Source of the DNA: Polychytrium aggregatum
Lineage: Eukaryota > Chytridiomycota > Chytridiomycetes > Polychytriales
Reading direction: 5' to 3'
Assembly (NCBI RefSeq): GCF_025602895.1
Contig: NW_026516369.1
Location: forward strand, 1-64,000
Length of the DNA: 64,000 nt
Shown here: in pieces, positions 31,277-43,059 of the stretch
Numbering within the stretch: the stretch's first letter is position 1
Layout of the letters: every line of letters begins with the position of its first letter
The notes under the pieces: generated by a model
Databases searched by the model: none
The model's input: only the letters and a program-made list of their open reading frames with translations
What the model was told of the DNA's origin: nothing
Translations under genes and position numbers: made by a program

Positions 31277-32622
31277 CTATTTTCCTCCTGCGTTTCCGCC
31301 GCCGCGGCCTCCACGACCTCCTCCACGTCCTCCTCCGCGACCTCCTCCTCCACGGCCGCCGCCGCCGCCGCCTCGAGGCTTGCCGCGATTATCACTGTTA
31401 TCGCGGTCGTTGCGTCGATTCGAGGATGGCTTGTTGGATGGGCCAGGCTGATGACCATCGCTGCCGGCTGTGGCCCGATTTGTGCTGGATGGGCCATCGT
31501 CCAGCTTGGGCAGCTTCTCGCCGCGGCCCTTCGGCCCACCAAATGCCTTCTTGCTATAGTTTTCTTCCAGATCTTCCTCCAGCCGGTCCTGGATCTGGCG
31601 CTTTCGGTCCAGTCGCTCCCTCTCATGAGCCTTGAGCTCAGGGCTTCTTTCTATTCGAATGTGGATCGCCGAGTTGAATCGGTGCTGTACCTCCAGATCG
31701 GCTTCGTCGTTGTCGCTTCCGGGATCCACGTCGTCCACGAGATCAACGGACGAGGTGCTGATCTCCCACCGAATGTCGTCTCCCAGCCGCTTCTTGAGCA
31801 GCAGAGCCAGGTTGACGGCGTGCTGTAACGCCGCACCCAGGCCATGAAGCACCAGAAACGTAAATCTGTGCAGATCCGGGCCGGCGTGCGTGTCCCATTG
31901 GAATGGATATGGTTAGTTTGCGGAATCGGTCGAGTCGAGGGAGGGGGCGTTGCCTTTTTGCATGCCATTCATCCATTCATGGCGAGCGATGCAAGAAGTG
32001 TGTGTGGGTCGGGGTGGAACGCCGTGAGCCATTCCTTCGGAGCGCTCGACAGACATAGCCTCGGAGCCATCACAGATTCCCAGCTCGAAGCGATCACAGA
32101 TGTTTTTCGAGCAGTTCATCCACGACGTGATCTAGTGCTGGATTGCACCCATTGGCACCCTCGCCGATCGCATCCACTCCATCGGCAGAGATCTGCTCCC
32201 ACATACGTCGGTGATTCAATCTTCTTGATGGCCCGCTGCACCAGAGCGGGCAGGGGACTCTTCCGGGATATGTAGAGATCTGTTTCCAGCGTGGGCAGTC
32301 GTTGAGGCGGACGCTTGTGCCTAAGCGCTAGAACCCCCAGATTCCATCCAAAGCCAAAGCAGTGAGGAGGCAGCCGATGTGCATATACCAGGTTGTGGGA
32401 GCTGTGTGTGATATGCTCGAAATCGGGCCGCAGTCTCGGCCAAGCAAAGATGCCGGCGACGGCCCAGGTCCCACCCACGGATATGCATGTCGTTGTTTGG
32501 GCAACACTCGGCCAAGGCAACGACACAATCTGCCCAGCAAAGAGCGTCAACTTACAGCGCTGTCGCTGCAGGTCCGGGTTCGGTGTGAACTTTGCTTGTG
32601 CTCCTTGCGGTGCTCTCGACAT
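31277..32622 (-). CDS. POP7: RNase P/MRP subunit POP7 (Rpp20, Alba-like) with RGG tail
   Basis: Protein subunit of RNase P and RNase MRP (tRNA 5' and rRNA processing). 258 residues in three exons: 32622-32556, 32327-32207, 31865-31277; phases close. Family order is clear: RPPQRLPTLETDLYISRKSPLPALVQRA, then LHGLGAALQHAVNLALLLKK, then the STSSVDLVDDVDPGSDNDEAD and NSAIHIRIERS blocks typical of Rpp20. Unusual is a long basic, Gly-rich C-terminal extension of about 110 residues. It ends in repeated RGG/GGGR units (about 31280-31375), not part of the usual compact Alba fold, and could add RNA binding or nucleolar retention (inference). Confidence 0.88.
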
Positions 32623-33106
32623 GGCAAGCTCGTTCTTGATGGGCGAGATCGGTCGTGCTGTCCGGGATCAGCCACGATTGAGACCGGCTGCAGATCACAG
32701 ATCACAGGTCGCAGATCGCAGGTCGAGCAAGAAGCCTGCTTTGTTGGCGGCGAGCAGAACAGGCCAATCGCAGCGCGCGCCGGTTCCCTTGGACGGAAAA
32801 CTCCCACACCGCGGATTGTCGTTTATTGATTTGGTGCATTACGATCCATCGCTCCCTTCATCAAAACGGCCGGAAGCATGCTCACGGTACGCAAGTTGAT
32901 CATGGCCACTCATCCAAGCTCAACTTGCCAGCGGCGACCATCAGCAACAACGAATCGTTGGCTTCCAGACACAGTGAGCATACTGTTTGGTTGTGGTAGC
33001 GATAGGCAAGTGAGTATTCAGGTCCCAGAAAAAGACAGCTCTGGCTCAAACCAGGGCGTCCCCTTTCAAACTGCGCGCGCTGTGGCATCCACCTTGGCCA
33101 ACTCGC
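32623..33106. other. Intergenic region containing a transposon-end fragment
   Basis: Upstream of POP7. The only recognisable feature is the fragment at 32994-33083. The rest shows a direct triplet (agatcacag/aggtcgcag near 32695-32725) and no gene. Confidence 0.55.
32994..33083 (-). mobile_element. Terminal fragment related to the Fanzor transposon family
   Basis: Matches the right end of the element at 42734-43059: tggtagcgat, then gtattcaggtcccag, then ctggctcaaaccagggcgtccc. No matching left end was found nearby, so this is a degraded remnant (fourth copy in the window). Confidence 0.65.
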
Positions 33107-35651
33107 TCAGCGACATCCCTCTTTAGCTTCGGAAACCCGTCCGATCGATCCATCTGCAACTCTGTTCTCGGGAACAGCGTCTGGGCTCCTTGCTTGGCTC
33201 GGAGATACAGACCCCTGTGCTGCTTCGACACCCGGCGGACACGGCCCGTATGTGGCATCCATAAACTCCACCCAGCGAACAATTACTTCGCGGATCTTTG
33301 CCCAGTCCTGCTCCGTTCTGTTGCGACGAGCGGTCACGTCTTCCACTGGGATATGGATGTTTTGGAACGGATCAGGCTCCACGACATCCTTGCATGTGTC
33401 CGTGGGAGCCCGAAACCACTCGCGGTGTTTCTCCTTGCATGCTCCGGGACAGCCAATATGACCGGGACTGAATCCTCGCTCGCGCAGTTCGATGTGGATG
33501 AGTCGCTCGGTCCGGTTTGCATATCTGCACCTTGGCAATTCGGTCGTGAAAACGGCTCCTCGGAAGTTTTGAGAGGGTCGAGGGCTCGGAAAGAACTCAA
33601 TCAGCTTTGGAGTAAAGCCGCACTTTTTCTCCATTTGGCTGAAGCGGCGGTAGGGATTTCTCGTTCGCCCTGGGCAGTAATGCAGGGGGGTCAAGCATGT
33701 TCGCGCGAAAGAGCAGGAAATGCCAATCAGCAAGCATGGCCATGTTGTCCCTCCGTGGCTCGATTCTTTCGCTGGATTCTCCTGCCTCTAGAATGATCTC
33801 TTCGCTCACCAATTTTGTACATCTTGAGCTCATTCTTTGAATCTACAGAGGCATCTGAACAAACGACGATTGTGAGCTGCTCGTGGCTGCTACGACCGGT
33901 CGATGCCACCCAAAGGCTTTTGCACCCATTCGATCAGCAGGTCGCATTGGAGTGCTCGGCATACTAAATATACAAAGATACGAGATATGCGGGATACTCT
34001 GTGTCTGGGATGACCCCCTCTGGCAATCAGTGCAGGATCATCGACAACATTCGTGTCCTGCTTGACCGGAATCCCCGACCACCTACCAGGCCGCAGCTCG
34101 AACACATAGATGTATCCGTCTTGGTCCTTGTCTGATATAGGTTTGCTCATCTCGGACCGCAGTACCAGACGCGAGCGCTCAGGGAGGTCATCGCAGATCC
34201 ATTCTGTGATGAGCGGACGCCGGTGAGAAGTGAGAAGTGAGAAGTGAGGATAGTTCATAAGCGAGTCTTATCCAGACGGGGGAATGAGGGAAATCGACGT
34301 CGGCCCGCGCTCACTTTACCGCTCTAGGACTGCACTTACTGTCGTAGTTGATTGTAACATTGTTGGCTGGGGATTCTGATAGAGGCCAGGAGCTTGGTTC
34401 CAGGGGCAGTTTGCACGTTTGCGTGGCCGCCGGACTGACACTCACAAAAGCCCTGTCAACAAGCCTCTCGTATCTGTGGTCCTCGGGCAAGTCGCTGGTC
34501 GTTCGTTGCGTCTGCTGTGAGGTTGTGGAAATTTCCGGGCTGGCAAATCGCACGACCCGCTTTGGTCTCTCCAGCATATCGAGGGCAGCAGGCAGCTCTG
34601 TCTCCAACCCCAAGTTACTTGAGCAGGTAGACTGGGATGGGCCGGAAGTTGGCGGCGATGGACTCGCTGTCGGCTGCGGTGCCAGACTGGGTTCGTTCGA
34701 GGCAAGGAGGGCACCAAAATAACATGAAGCGACTTCGAACATGGCTGCAAGATCATCTCCAGTCCGCATGCATGAATATCCATCGAAAAAGCCACATGGC
34801 TCTGGCACCGGGAATGCATCCACCGTGCATTCGCTGCTTTGGGTGGACAACTCGAGCATTCGGTGGGTCACCTCAGAGAGTCCCGAAGCAACGTCCGCCG
34901 AGCTAGCCATAGTGCCAATACCCGGTGCGGTTGTTGCATCTTCATGGTCCCAACAGCTTGCGAGGCTGCTTTCAAAGTCACTGCTGCTGCATCGGCCGCT
35001 GAAGCAGCTGATCATGCCACACCCCTCGATCCTGTCGGGTTGGCTGTCGCTGGCGAGTTGATGCGGGAAGCTCAAGCGTGCTGGTTGGTCAATCACCGAC
35101 TGGATTGGCTCACATTTCGGAGTCGGAGGAGCACATCGAGCACCCACAGTGAGGGCATGCATCGACAGCGTGACGCTGTCCAGATCCCTGGCCTGTCGTA
35201 AATCCTCGGCGATGCTGCGGAATGGGGTGCGGGTGGATCCCAAAGCATCGCCATCGTCCAAGTCAGCAGCCTCAGAGTCGCTTGAATCGGACCCATCGTT
35301 GTCGTCGCTATCTGTGCCAGTTGGCGAGTCCCGAAGCCGCATGTCATATTGGTTCCGGGGAGACGATGCTTGACTTTGGTGGAAGCTGCAATAAATGCGC
35401 TGCCGGGTGAGCGGGGAGAGTACCGCTGCTTCCGCTGACGATGAGAATGGCATTGATGATAATACCGGGCTCCCAAGAGGCACTGAGACACGGCGCTCGC
35501 AGGTCTTGCCGGTGCTGGTGGCGATCCCAGAGCAACGGACGACTTGGGTTGGCGTCTTTTTGGATCGTGGGGGCGAGCGATCCGGAGGCGTTCGAGGTGA
35601 GCCACTCACAGGGATGCGTATATCCGGAGACCGGGGACATGTGGGCTTCAT
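33107..35651 (-). CDS. DUF1766 / T5orf172 (GIY-YIG-like) domain protein
   Basis: 678 residues in four exons: 35651-34340, 34203-34087, 33854-33810, 33669-33107; phases close. The first exon is mostly disordered, but its start has a Cys/His cluster (VVRCSGIATSTGKTCERRV ... YCSFH) typical of fungal proteins of this family. The C-terminal half reads DGYIYVFEL, then LKMYKIGRTRNPYRRFSQMEKKCG, then NRTERLIHIELRERGF and CKEKHREWF. That is the T5orf172/Mug113-type domain, related to the GIY-YIG nuclease fold. The motif is split over exons 2-4, and the splice at KI|GRT restores it exactly. Role unknown; a DNA- or chromatin-linked role is only inferred from the fold. Confidence 0.85.
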
Positions 35652-35901
35652 AGCTCAGGGAGGGCTTCGGGCCAAGCGGGTCGTGGGCAGGGAGATGCAG
35701 GGCAGGCAGATGCGGGGGAGGAGCGAGCGACAGGGGTGAGCAGCAAGGGGCGGATCGCGGCAACTTCGCAAGGGTGCAAGATCGCCTCCATGGGTGTCGA
35801 CCAAACATGTCCGGCGGGGCATGGAAATGGCGCCATCAGTCCACATGCCCGACTCCTTCCAGGCATCTTGTATTGACTGAATCGACTGGCAACTTGATTG
35901 C

Positions 35902-38250
35902 TCAGCCATTGGCCCCGCTCATGTGAAGGATGACACTCGCGCCAACAATCATCCCGCCGTATGCAAAGCCCGCCGCGCTGAAGTGCCGGCCCAGAGACGT
36001 CCACCATGGCGAGTAGACGTATCGGTATCCCGGGTCCCCCACCAACCACACAGCCAGCGTCATGCCGATAATCTCGGTAAGCATCGTGCTGATGACATTG
36101 CTGGCGATCAGACCAAGCCACAGCTCCATCGACGGAACAAACAGCGAGCACGGATGATGCGAGCCATCGCACGAAAATGCCTGAAAGCAAGTGATGTCGC
36201 AGGGCTGGGGTCAAAACGCAATGGTCGCATTTTAAGATGCGTGACAGATAACCTCGTGGATAAATGACTTACCGAAAGAACGCCGGTGTAGTTGGTCAGA
36301 CTCATCAGCGCCAAGATTCCGAGGGGATACATGCTGGCGATCATATCTGTGCCCTAACCATACGAGAACCAACCTGCTGTCAGCAGCAAATCACCACCAA
36401 ACTCCCCGAGCGACAGCCGCACAGAAGCGACCTGCATCGCCGCCAGCCACTGTGATCTGCGCAAACGGCCATCCTCACTATGAAAATTGCTCGGACGCTC
36501 GAGTGCTCCAGAAACTCCACAAAAGGCAGAACAATCCCCGTGAGTTGCAGAAGCTTAAGTCCTAGATTTGTGCGAGCCAGCACTAGCAAGTGTAGCGGAG
36601 CGGAGTGTCAGTCGTGGCAATCGGGAGCGGCTCGGCGTTTGTTTTTGAGCCTTTCTGGGCCATGTAGAGGGCTTCGTGGCTCGGCACCTTCTCACCATCA
36701 AGTATCACCGTTGCAACAATGTTGAGGACATATGCTCGCAACGACTGCGACATGGATGCAAGTCGCAGCATCACATCGATACCCTGCAAAATCACCATGG
36801 TCCATCAGCAAGCATCGCGGCACTGCTTGGAGCATGCTCGCACAATCACAAGGAACATACAGCAAAGCCCGCCGTCACAAAAGCCGCAACATGGGCTCTC
36901 TGCGGCGGTGTCCAGATATCTTCGCAGGTGGCGATCCGTGTACATTTTGCCGTCAAGGTTGCTTGTTTGCGAGCCGGACCGCTGCTGCATCTTTCATGCT
37001 TTGCCCGAGCCGTGCTTGGCTCCACCGCAACCGGGAATATGAGTCTCTCAAAACCACGTAGATTGTCTTCACCAATTCGGGCGAGGTGCGAGTCGATAAC
37101 GAAGAACGATCGTTCGAGCAGCCATAGGGCAAAGATTCCACACAGGTTGAGCACCACGGGCACTGTGATGTAGCCTGTATCGACTGCGTTGGTGCTTTGG
37201 GCCACAAAAACCGCCCAGTTCATGTAGGCCCAGAATCCTACGCCAAAGATGCATACCAGCACAATGAAGCAGACGAAATACCCCACCAGCAGCGGCAGAA
37301 CCAATATTACAAACGTCCGGAAGGGAATCACTTTTGGAATGATGCATAGCCCAATGACCAAAACGACGCAGAAGCAGACCAAGGCGACAGAAAACAAAAG
37401 GATGGTGGATGGCGAACGGAGCATCAGCGGTGATAGGAGAATCGACACTCCACTGGTCATAAACAAGGCAGGGATGCGCCACGAGAACAGGCATTTGATG
37501 CTGCTGAGGACGTGGGAGTTGCTTCAAGATCCACGTAGAACGAGCAGTCGGGATAACCACGCAGCAATGAGTGTCAAGTCTGCGCCAGTTCCCGGGTAAG
37601 CACATGGTGGTATTGTATCCATGAGCGGGCGCTCGACCGGGCCGAGGACACATCCGAGTTGCCAGGTGCGCACTCCTCGGTGTACATGGAGATACTGACC
37701 AGGTAAATATGATCACGCATATGAACACGAGCTGTGTGATGTATACCAGCTTCTGCGATACAGTGCACAATTCCTCGCCAGCGAGATTGATGCATTCGGG
37801 AATTTGGTCGCGAAAATACAGCCATGGGATGAAGTGTACGATTTGGAGAAGTGTCGCCAGTACGAAGGGAGCCAGGCACATGGCCAGCTGCATGCAGTCT
37901 GACTTTGTGAACCGCACATCCAGAAGAGTTTTCCAGCGGCACGGATGCCGGTCGGCATGGCCACTCGTGCTTGACACTTGCAGACCGCTTGTCTTGCTGA
38001 CTGCTGAAAATCTTGGGTCGCGCACACCAAGAAGGTGGCTCGCTTCGCCTCTGCTCTCCCTGATGGACCCATCCGTGGGGCCGCAATGGCTGGCGATACT
38101 TGCGCGAGCTGGGGAGGAATCTGTTGGTTCGACGTTGATATCCGGTGGCATTTGGAGGAGTAAATCAATTCCCATACATGGAGAGACAGGGCACTCGGCT
38201 TGCTCCGCCCGGTAACTTTGGCGAGAAGGGAACTTCCCAGATGATGTCAC
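35902..38250 (-). CDS. Polytopic membrane protein, unknown function
   Basis: 587 residues in six exons: 38250-37700, 37521-36861, 36783-36696, 36582-36479, 36353-36273, 36180-35902; phases close. I do not recognise the family. It begins with about 130 polar residues, which could be cytosolic. These are followed by about nine to eleven hydrophobic segments, for example LAPFVLATLLQIVHFIPWLYF, LVYITQLVFICVIIF, STILLFSVALVCFCVVLVIG and TFVILVLPLLVGYFVCFIVL. A later segment is LGLIASNVISTMLTEIIGM. There is no N-terminal signal peptide. A later Met (residue 26, MGIDLL) is an alternative start. It may be a seven- or more-pass sensor or transporter; sequence search is needed to decide. Confidence 0.75.
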
Positions 38251-38836
38251 TCAAGATCCTCCTCAATCACCATCCTCTCATTGTTCATTGCAACACTGCA
38301 TGACATAGATATGGAATCGGTGGACAGTGATGCTCCAAGATGCAGACTTCACACATGAGCAAACGGGACACCCTCACGACTCCATTTGTCAGCGTAGTAT
38401 GCGATGGCTTGCGTCCAATGGAGACACATGCGATTCAACAAATCCCCTCCGAGTGAAGACCTCCGGTCGCTCTCCGGTATCCACAATCGACATGCACTGC
38501 TCAAAGTACCGAGCAAACCGCTGCCTCCTGGGACTGGGTGCATAGCCCTTGCCCTGTCGCCATGACGCAGTGCCAGCGGTGAATGGTGCTCTTGGACACT
38601 GAATATGGCCAGGGTGCGATGGTATTGGATAGCAAATTATTCGGTCAATGACCAAAACCAGGGTATCCCGTTTCTTTCTGGATCGGCTGTAATACACAAA
38701 ATCGACGTCAACGTATCACCCACAGTTATGGACCTATATTCAGCAGACAATACCAGTTCATATCCACTGATCTCTCGACCAGCAGCGCGACGAGTTTCGA
38801 GACTCAAGCCCCAAGGGCGGGTGCCATTCACAGAAA
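38251..38836. other. Intergenic region containing a deleted Fanzor-family element
   Basis: Between the membrane protein start and the API5-like stop. Apart from the mobile element at 38341-38691, no gene is seen. Confidence 0.6.
38341..38691 (-). mobile_element. Internally deleted (MITE-like) derivative of the Fanzor transposon
   Basis: About 351 bp. The right end (38655-38691) reads inward on the - strand as TACAG...AAACGGGATACCCTGG, matching the right end of the 43058-46446 element. The left end begins TGCAG...AAACGGGACACCC, with a mutated TA. Inside are a fragment equivalent to the Fanzor RuvC-II/WRQGKGY region joined directly to the C-terminal tail (SIVDTGERPEVFTRR). The segment coding the zinc finger is missing. 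It also keeps the conserved noncoding motif seen after the Fanzor stop. Confidence 0.82.
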
Positions 38837-41800
38837 CTACTTGTTCTGCGTGAGGCGACTGAGCGCCTGGTGGAACAGGAGTCTGGAGGACGGACGCTGC
38901 AGATAACTCATCGGCCTTTGCAGAGATTCATCTGCCGTCTGCGGCCGGATATCAGGGACCGCCGCTTCGGTTTTGACCTGCCGGACAATCTTGACACGGC
39001 TCGACTTGGCTTGCGTGTCAGTTTGTGATCGGAGTGCACCTGTTTCGGAGAGAGGAGGCCCTGTTCCAACGATGGAGAGTCCTATTGGCTGCGACGATGC
39101 CGATTTGCCCTCATTCGGAGGCTCGGGGAGGTTGCGTGTGGTGGTGGCTTGGGCGTTAACGAGGCCGCCAAAGCTCATCAGAGCAGGCGTGGAGAGGCTG
39201 TTATCAGGTTTTGTGAAGCTATCCCGTCGCGAGAGATCCATGTTGCGCGATACACCTTGATGGCTTCTCGCTAATCCCTGAGGAGAGAGTCCGGGCTGTG
39301 TCGTGGAGGTCGTGGATATGCGCAGTGAAGTACTTTGGCGATCTCCGGAGCTTAAGTCTACAATACACTTCGGGGACCGCTGAGCCGTCTGGGCAGCGAC
39401 ATCGATGTAGCTGCCATCACGGGCTTCGTTTGGATACTTCACATGGTGCCTCTGGCCCGTGGGCCGACTCTCAAGGATCGGATCCAGAGAGCAGCGAACT
39501 ATTTGTGTCGGAGGCTTGGTTAGCGACAGGCCATCCAAACCATCTGAGCCTATGTCGAGTTTGGTCCGTTTTCGAGCCCCGTCGCCTCTGTCCACGTTGG
39601 TCTGGCTGGGTGCTGAATCTGTACTCCGGATACGCTTGCGCTGCACGGACAGCCCCGTGCTACTGACGAAGCTTTCGTCTTGCTCCATGATAACTGTGCG
39701 TTTTCTTGTGGGCTGCGCGCCCGCGCTGCCTGGGCGATCAGCATCGACGCAAATGCGCAGAGATTGGGCGGAAACCAATATCGTAGAAGCCGGTGGCTGC
39801 GCTGTGTTCGCAAGCTCGGGTGTTGAGGCTTGAGCAGGACGATGCCCAGCCGTACGAGATGGCAGTTTTGATGGCTCTTGCGTCGAATGTGGCCTATTGG
39901 GGCTGTTTGAGTCAACATGAGCGGGTAATTGTGCCTCTGGAGCGACTGTAAATTTGCTGGGCTGAGTTTCAGCGATCGGCACTGGAATCCGATGCCAGGA
40001 CGGCGTCAGCTGGACATCGACCTTCGATCCAATGGGGGCTTCGAAGAACTGACAGCCAAAGTAGCTCAGTTAGCGCCATACCGGATATCTGCGAGGACAG
40101 CCGACACCCGGGCATAGAACATGTGCCTACTTGGATTAGTCGCACGGTGTTGCAAGCAGACCGCTGTAGCTTTTCCTGGTGGGGACGGTACGATGGTCAA
40201 CAGTCGTCAATGTTGAACGTGCCGCAGCGAGCAGAGACAGGACGATCAATTTACCGGAGCTTCTTGGGCAGCGCCAGCGCAATGCATCTTGACCAATCTA
40301 ATCCTTTCGGAAAACTCAGCGCCTCGCGCGTGTAAATTTGGGTTCTTTGATAATCGATGTGGATTCGTCTGAGTGAGCGCGGCTTCGCATAGGCACGATA
40401 CATGCATGCATGCGGAGACGGAAGTGGCGCTTTACCATCTTTTCCAGCAGATAGAGCCCGTAGAGCAGCGCCTCTGCAGTGCCAGTCAATGTAAGCTCGC
40501 ATCAGTACGGTGGCTGAAGAGGGCATCTTCAGAATGTCCGCGAGACCTACCGAATTTTCCTGTCGCTAAGGCACTCGGAGACATCTCCACCTTGGCCTCC
40601 TGTTGACCATTCGACGTCGAAGGCGCGGCTTGGTCAATATCGAGCGGCACCATTAGCACTCAGACCACTCTGCCTGCAAACCCAAAACCATAATGAAGCC
40701 ATCACCGCGCCAGTAGCAAACAAGGATGATGATGTTACCGTGAATAGCTTTTGGATCATGGTATAGAGCCTGAGCAGAGCTGATGGCTCGGATCGGAGGA
40801 TCGACTCGGCAAGGAGGTCAACGGAGAGCTTGATGAGCTGAACCTGATGCCGGGCTGCCAGTTTTGTGTGCTGCTCGACCAGTGAATCGACAAGATACAG
40901 CAGCAACGACGGCGACGAGGCTCCGCGTTTCAAATGCAAGTGGGCAACTTTGCCAATTTCCATGAGTCGTCGAATCCCGGCATCGTCGCGGAACTGTGTC
41001 GTGATGTGTGAGGTAAGAATTAGATCACGACCGGGGCCCCGCAGAGGGACAGCCCAGCCTGTACTCCACTGGCCTTTCCGACCAACATCCAGTATCACAT
41101 CGGACGACGTCGGCACATACATCAAAGGGTGCGCTCCGTAGAATTCCGGCTTCAAGGTCAATCCATATATCGCCGATTCGAGGCCCTACTGAGCAGATAT
41201 CTTGGAGCCGCATCACAATCGACCTGATACTCTCAGCGTGGCCCCCGAGAGTCTCCATCGATGAGATCTGCAGAACGAACCCTCCGCCGGGCGAATAAAG
41301 TGAGGAGCGGAGATCTGACTCGTTTCGAAACCGTCCGGAAAGAAAGCGGCTGTTTCTGGATCCGAGCTTTCCATCTCCAGCGGTGTCCTACCTACCGATC
41401 GTAGCAGCTCAAGAAGACAGTCCAGGGACTCGGATGACTCCAGATACGTGTTTGCTTTATCCAGAATCTCGGTTTGGAGGAAGCCCAGGCTTCCACTCCG
41501 AAGCTCAACGCTGCCGGTCTGAAAGTGAGTTCTCAGCTTTTTGGCGACAGCTTGGTTGATGATGGGTTCGGCATATTGGGGGTTGATGAGTTGGAGGTGA
41601 AACATCGGAACGACATTGATCCAGGGTTGCTGGACCCAGATCTCACTGCACAACGACATTGATCCGATTCGCGACTGCGAGGGAATGCTGCCAATGCTGG
41701 TTCTGGGGCCCAGCCCGACAGACAATGATCCCAGACATCAGCCCTTACCTATGGAACTCTGCTTCCAGATACATCCGAGTCCGACTTTGACAGCTTGTAG

Positions 41801-42507
41801 TTCGTCTGGCGATTCTAGATGGACCAAGCTGATGAGTCGATCGAGCCATCCTTATCCCCGATTTTGTCCGCCATGACATAATCAAACTCATATGCTGAAC
41901 GATGCTGTCAAAATTGCGCTGCTCTACACTTGGACGGTCCCGAGAAAATCACGAACCGCTCTGTAACAACTGGACCAAGACGTCGGCGATCCGGTCGATG
42001 TAGTTCGGGGTGTCTTTGGCGAACAGCGACAAGTACCGCATTGCATCGAGTCGGACTTTTGTATCATCGTCTTCGCACAGATCCAGGTGCGCATTGACGG
42101 CTGCCTCCTGGATCTCTGCCGGAAACAGCTTGAAGTGCTTGGGAATGGCAGCAGCGACCATTCGCTTGAGCTGCGAGTGAGGAAACGTCCTCAGGGACAA
42201 CAGAGTGGAATACGCTGTGATGTACTGGATGGCATGCGATACATTGGGAACGTGCAGTCAGCGACCGGACATCAGAGGCGGGCTTGCACGCAGTTGCTCC
42301 CGTTGAAGCAAGGTATATCTGCGTGGTTCTTTCGCAACGGCCGAGATCCAGATCCAGACGCAAATCCAGACGCAAATCCAGACGGTGCATAGCGTGGCAG
42401 TCCGTCGCTTGACATACCCTAGCGCTGTTCCGAGGCAGGCTATCGAGCCCAGTGAGACTCGCCAGAGCATTTGCGGCCTCGTAGTACTGCGACGATGCGT
42501 CCTCCAT
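38837..42507 (-). CDS. API5-like (apoptosis inhibitor 5) helical-repeat protein
   Basis: Multi-exon gene. Exon 1 (42507-42418) codes MEDASSQYYEAANALASL. Exon 2 (42224-41957) has the API5 signature IPKHFKLFPAEIQEAAVNAHLDLCEDDDTKVRLDAM and ADVLVQLLQ. Exon 3 (41850-41749) holds DELQAVKVGLGCIW. Further blocks on the same strand fit the API5 order: near 41640-41400, 41270-41190, 41100-40755 (SLVEQHTKLAARHQVQLIKL), 40520-40440 (EALLYGLYLLEKM) and 40340-40250. The last exon (about 40060-38837) is a long Ser/Thr/Pro-rich tail with KRKR-type basic clusters suggesting nuclear localisation. I could not reconcile the phase between exons 3 and 4, so the model is incomplete and a small exon or a lesion may be hidden there. 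API5 proteins are HEAT/ARM-like nuclear adaptors. Confidence 0.75.
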
Positions 42508-42733
42508 GCCGATCGATCTGGAACACTCAGGCGCTGTCGTTTGCAGACCCCAAAGCACTTGAATCCGCCACTCAATGTCGCCGTCACGTGTCGCTTCTCA
42601 TGTGGCAGAAGCGTGGCGCGATCGATGCTGCGCACCAGTCCGTCGCACAATGCGGGTTCGCAAACGCCCATTTTCTCATGGACCATGCACAACCTGGAGC
42701 GGCACTGGGTAATGAAGGAACAGGGCAAAAAAA

Positions 42734-43059
42734 TACACTGTATTCAGAGGGGTTCGGGACACTCACATGCCAGCGTAGTATGTGATGGCATGCGTCAAGC
42801 TGAGCCATAAGAAGGGCGATGTGGATGGCGACGGTGCGCTTGAATTGCTCAAAGTACCGAGCACACCGCTGCCTCCTGGGACTGGATGCATAGCCCTTGC
42901 CTTGACGCCATGACGCAATGACAAAGGCGATAACGACCTCGGTCTCCTTTGGCATACTGCATGGCCATGGTAGCGATGGGTGTGTGTATTCAGGTCCCAG
43001 CAAACAGAAACTCCCATGGCTCAAACCAGGGTGTCCCGTTTCGTTCTGGGTACGCTGTA
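42734..43059 (-). mobile_element. Second MITE-like deleted Fanzor-family element, abutting the full element
   Basis: 326 bp bounded by TA at both ends. The left end TACACTGTATTCAG...CGGGACA and right end (- strand) TACAGCGTACCCAG...AACGGGACACCCTGG match the full element's inverted repeats. Inside is a remnant of the Fanzor coding region (EVVIAFVIASWRQGKGYASSPRRQR...YFEQF). The zinc finger and everything upstream are deleted. Its right TA (43058-43059) is also the left TA of the Fanzor element, so one inserted at the edge of the other. It sits 226 bp upstream of the API5-like start codon. Confidence 0.88.
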
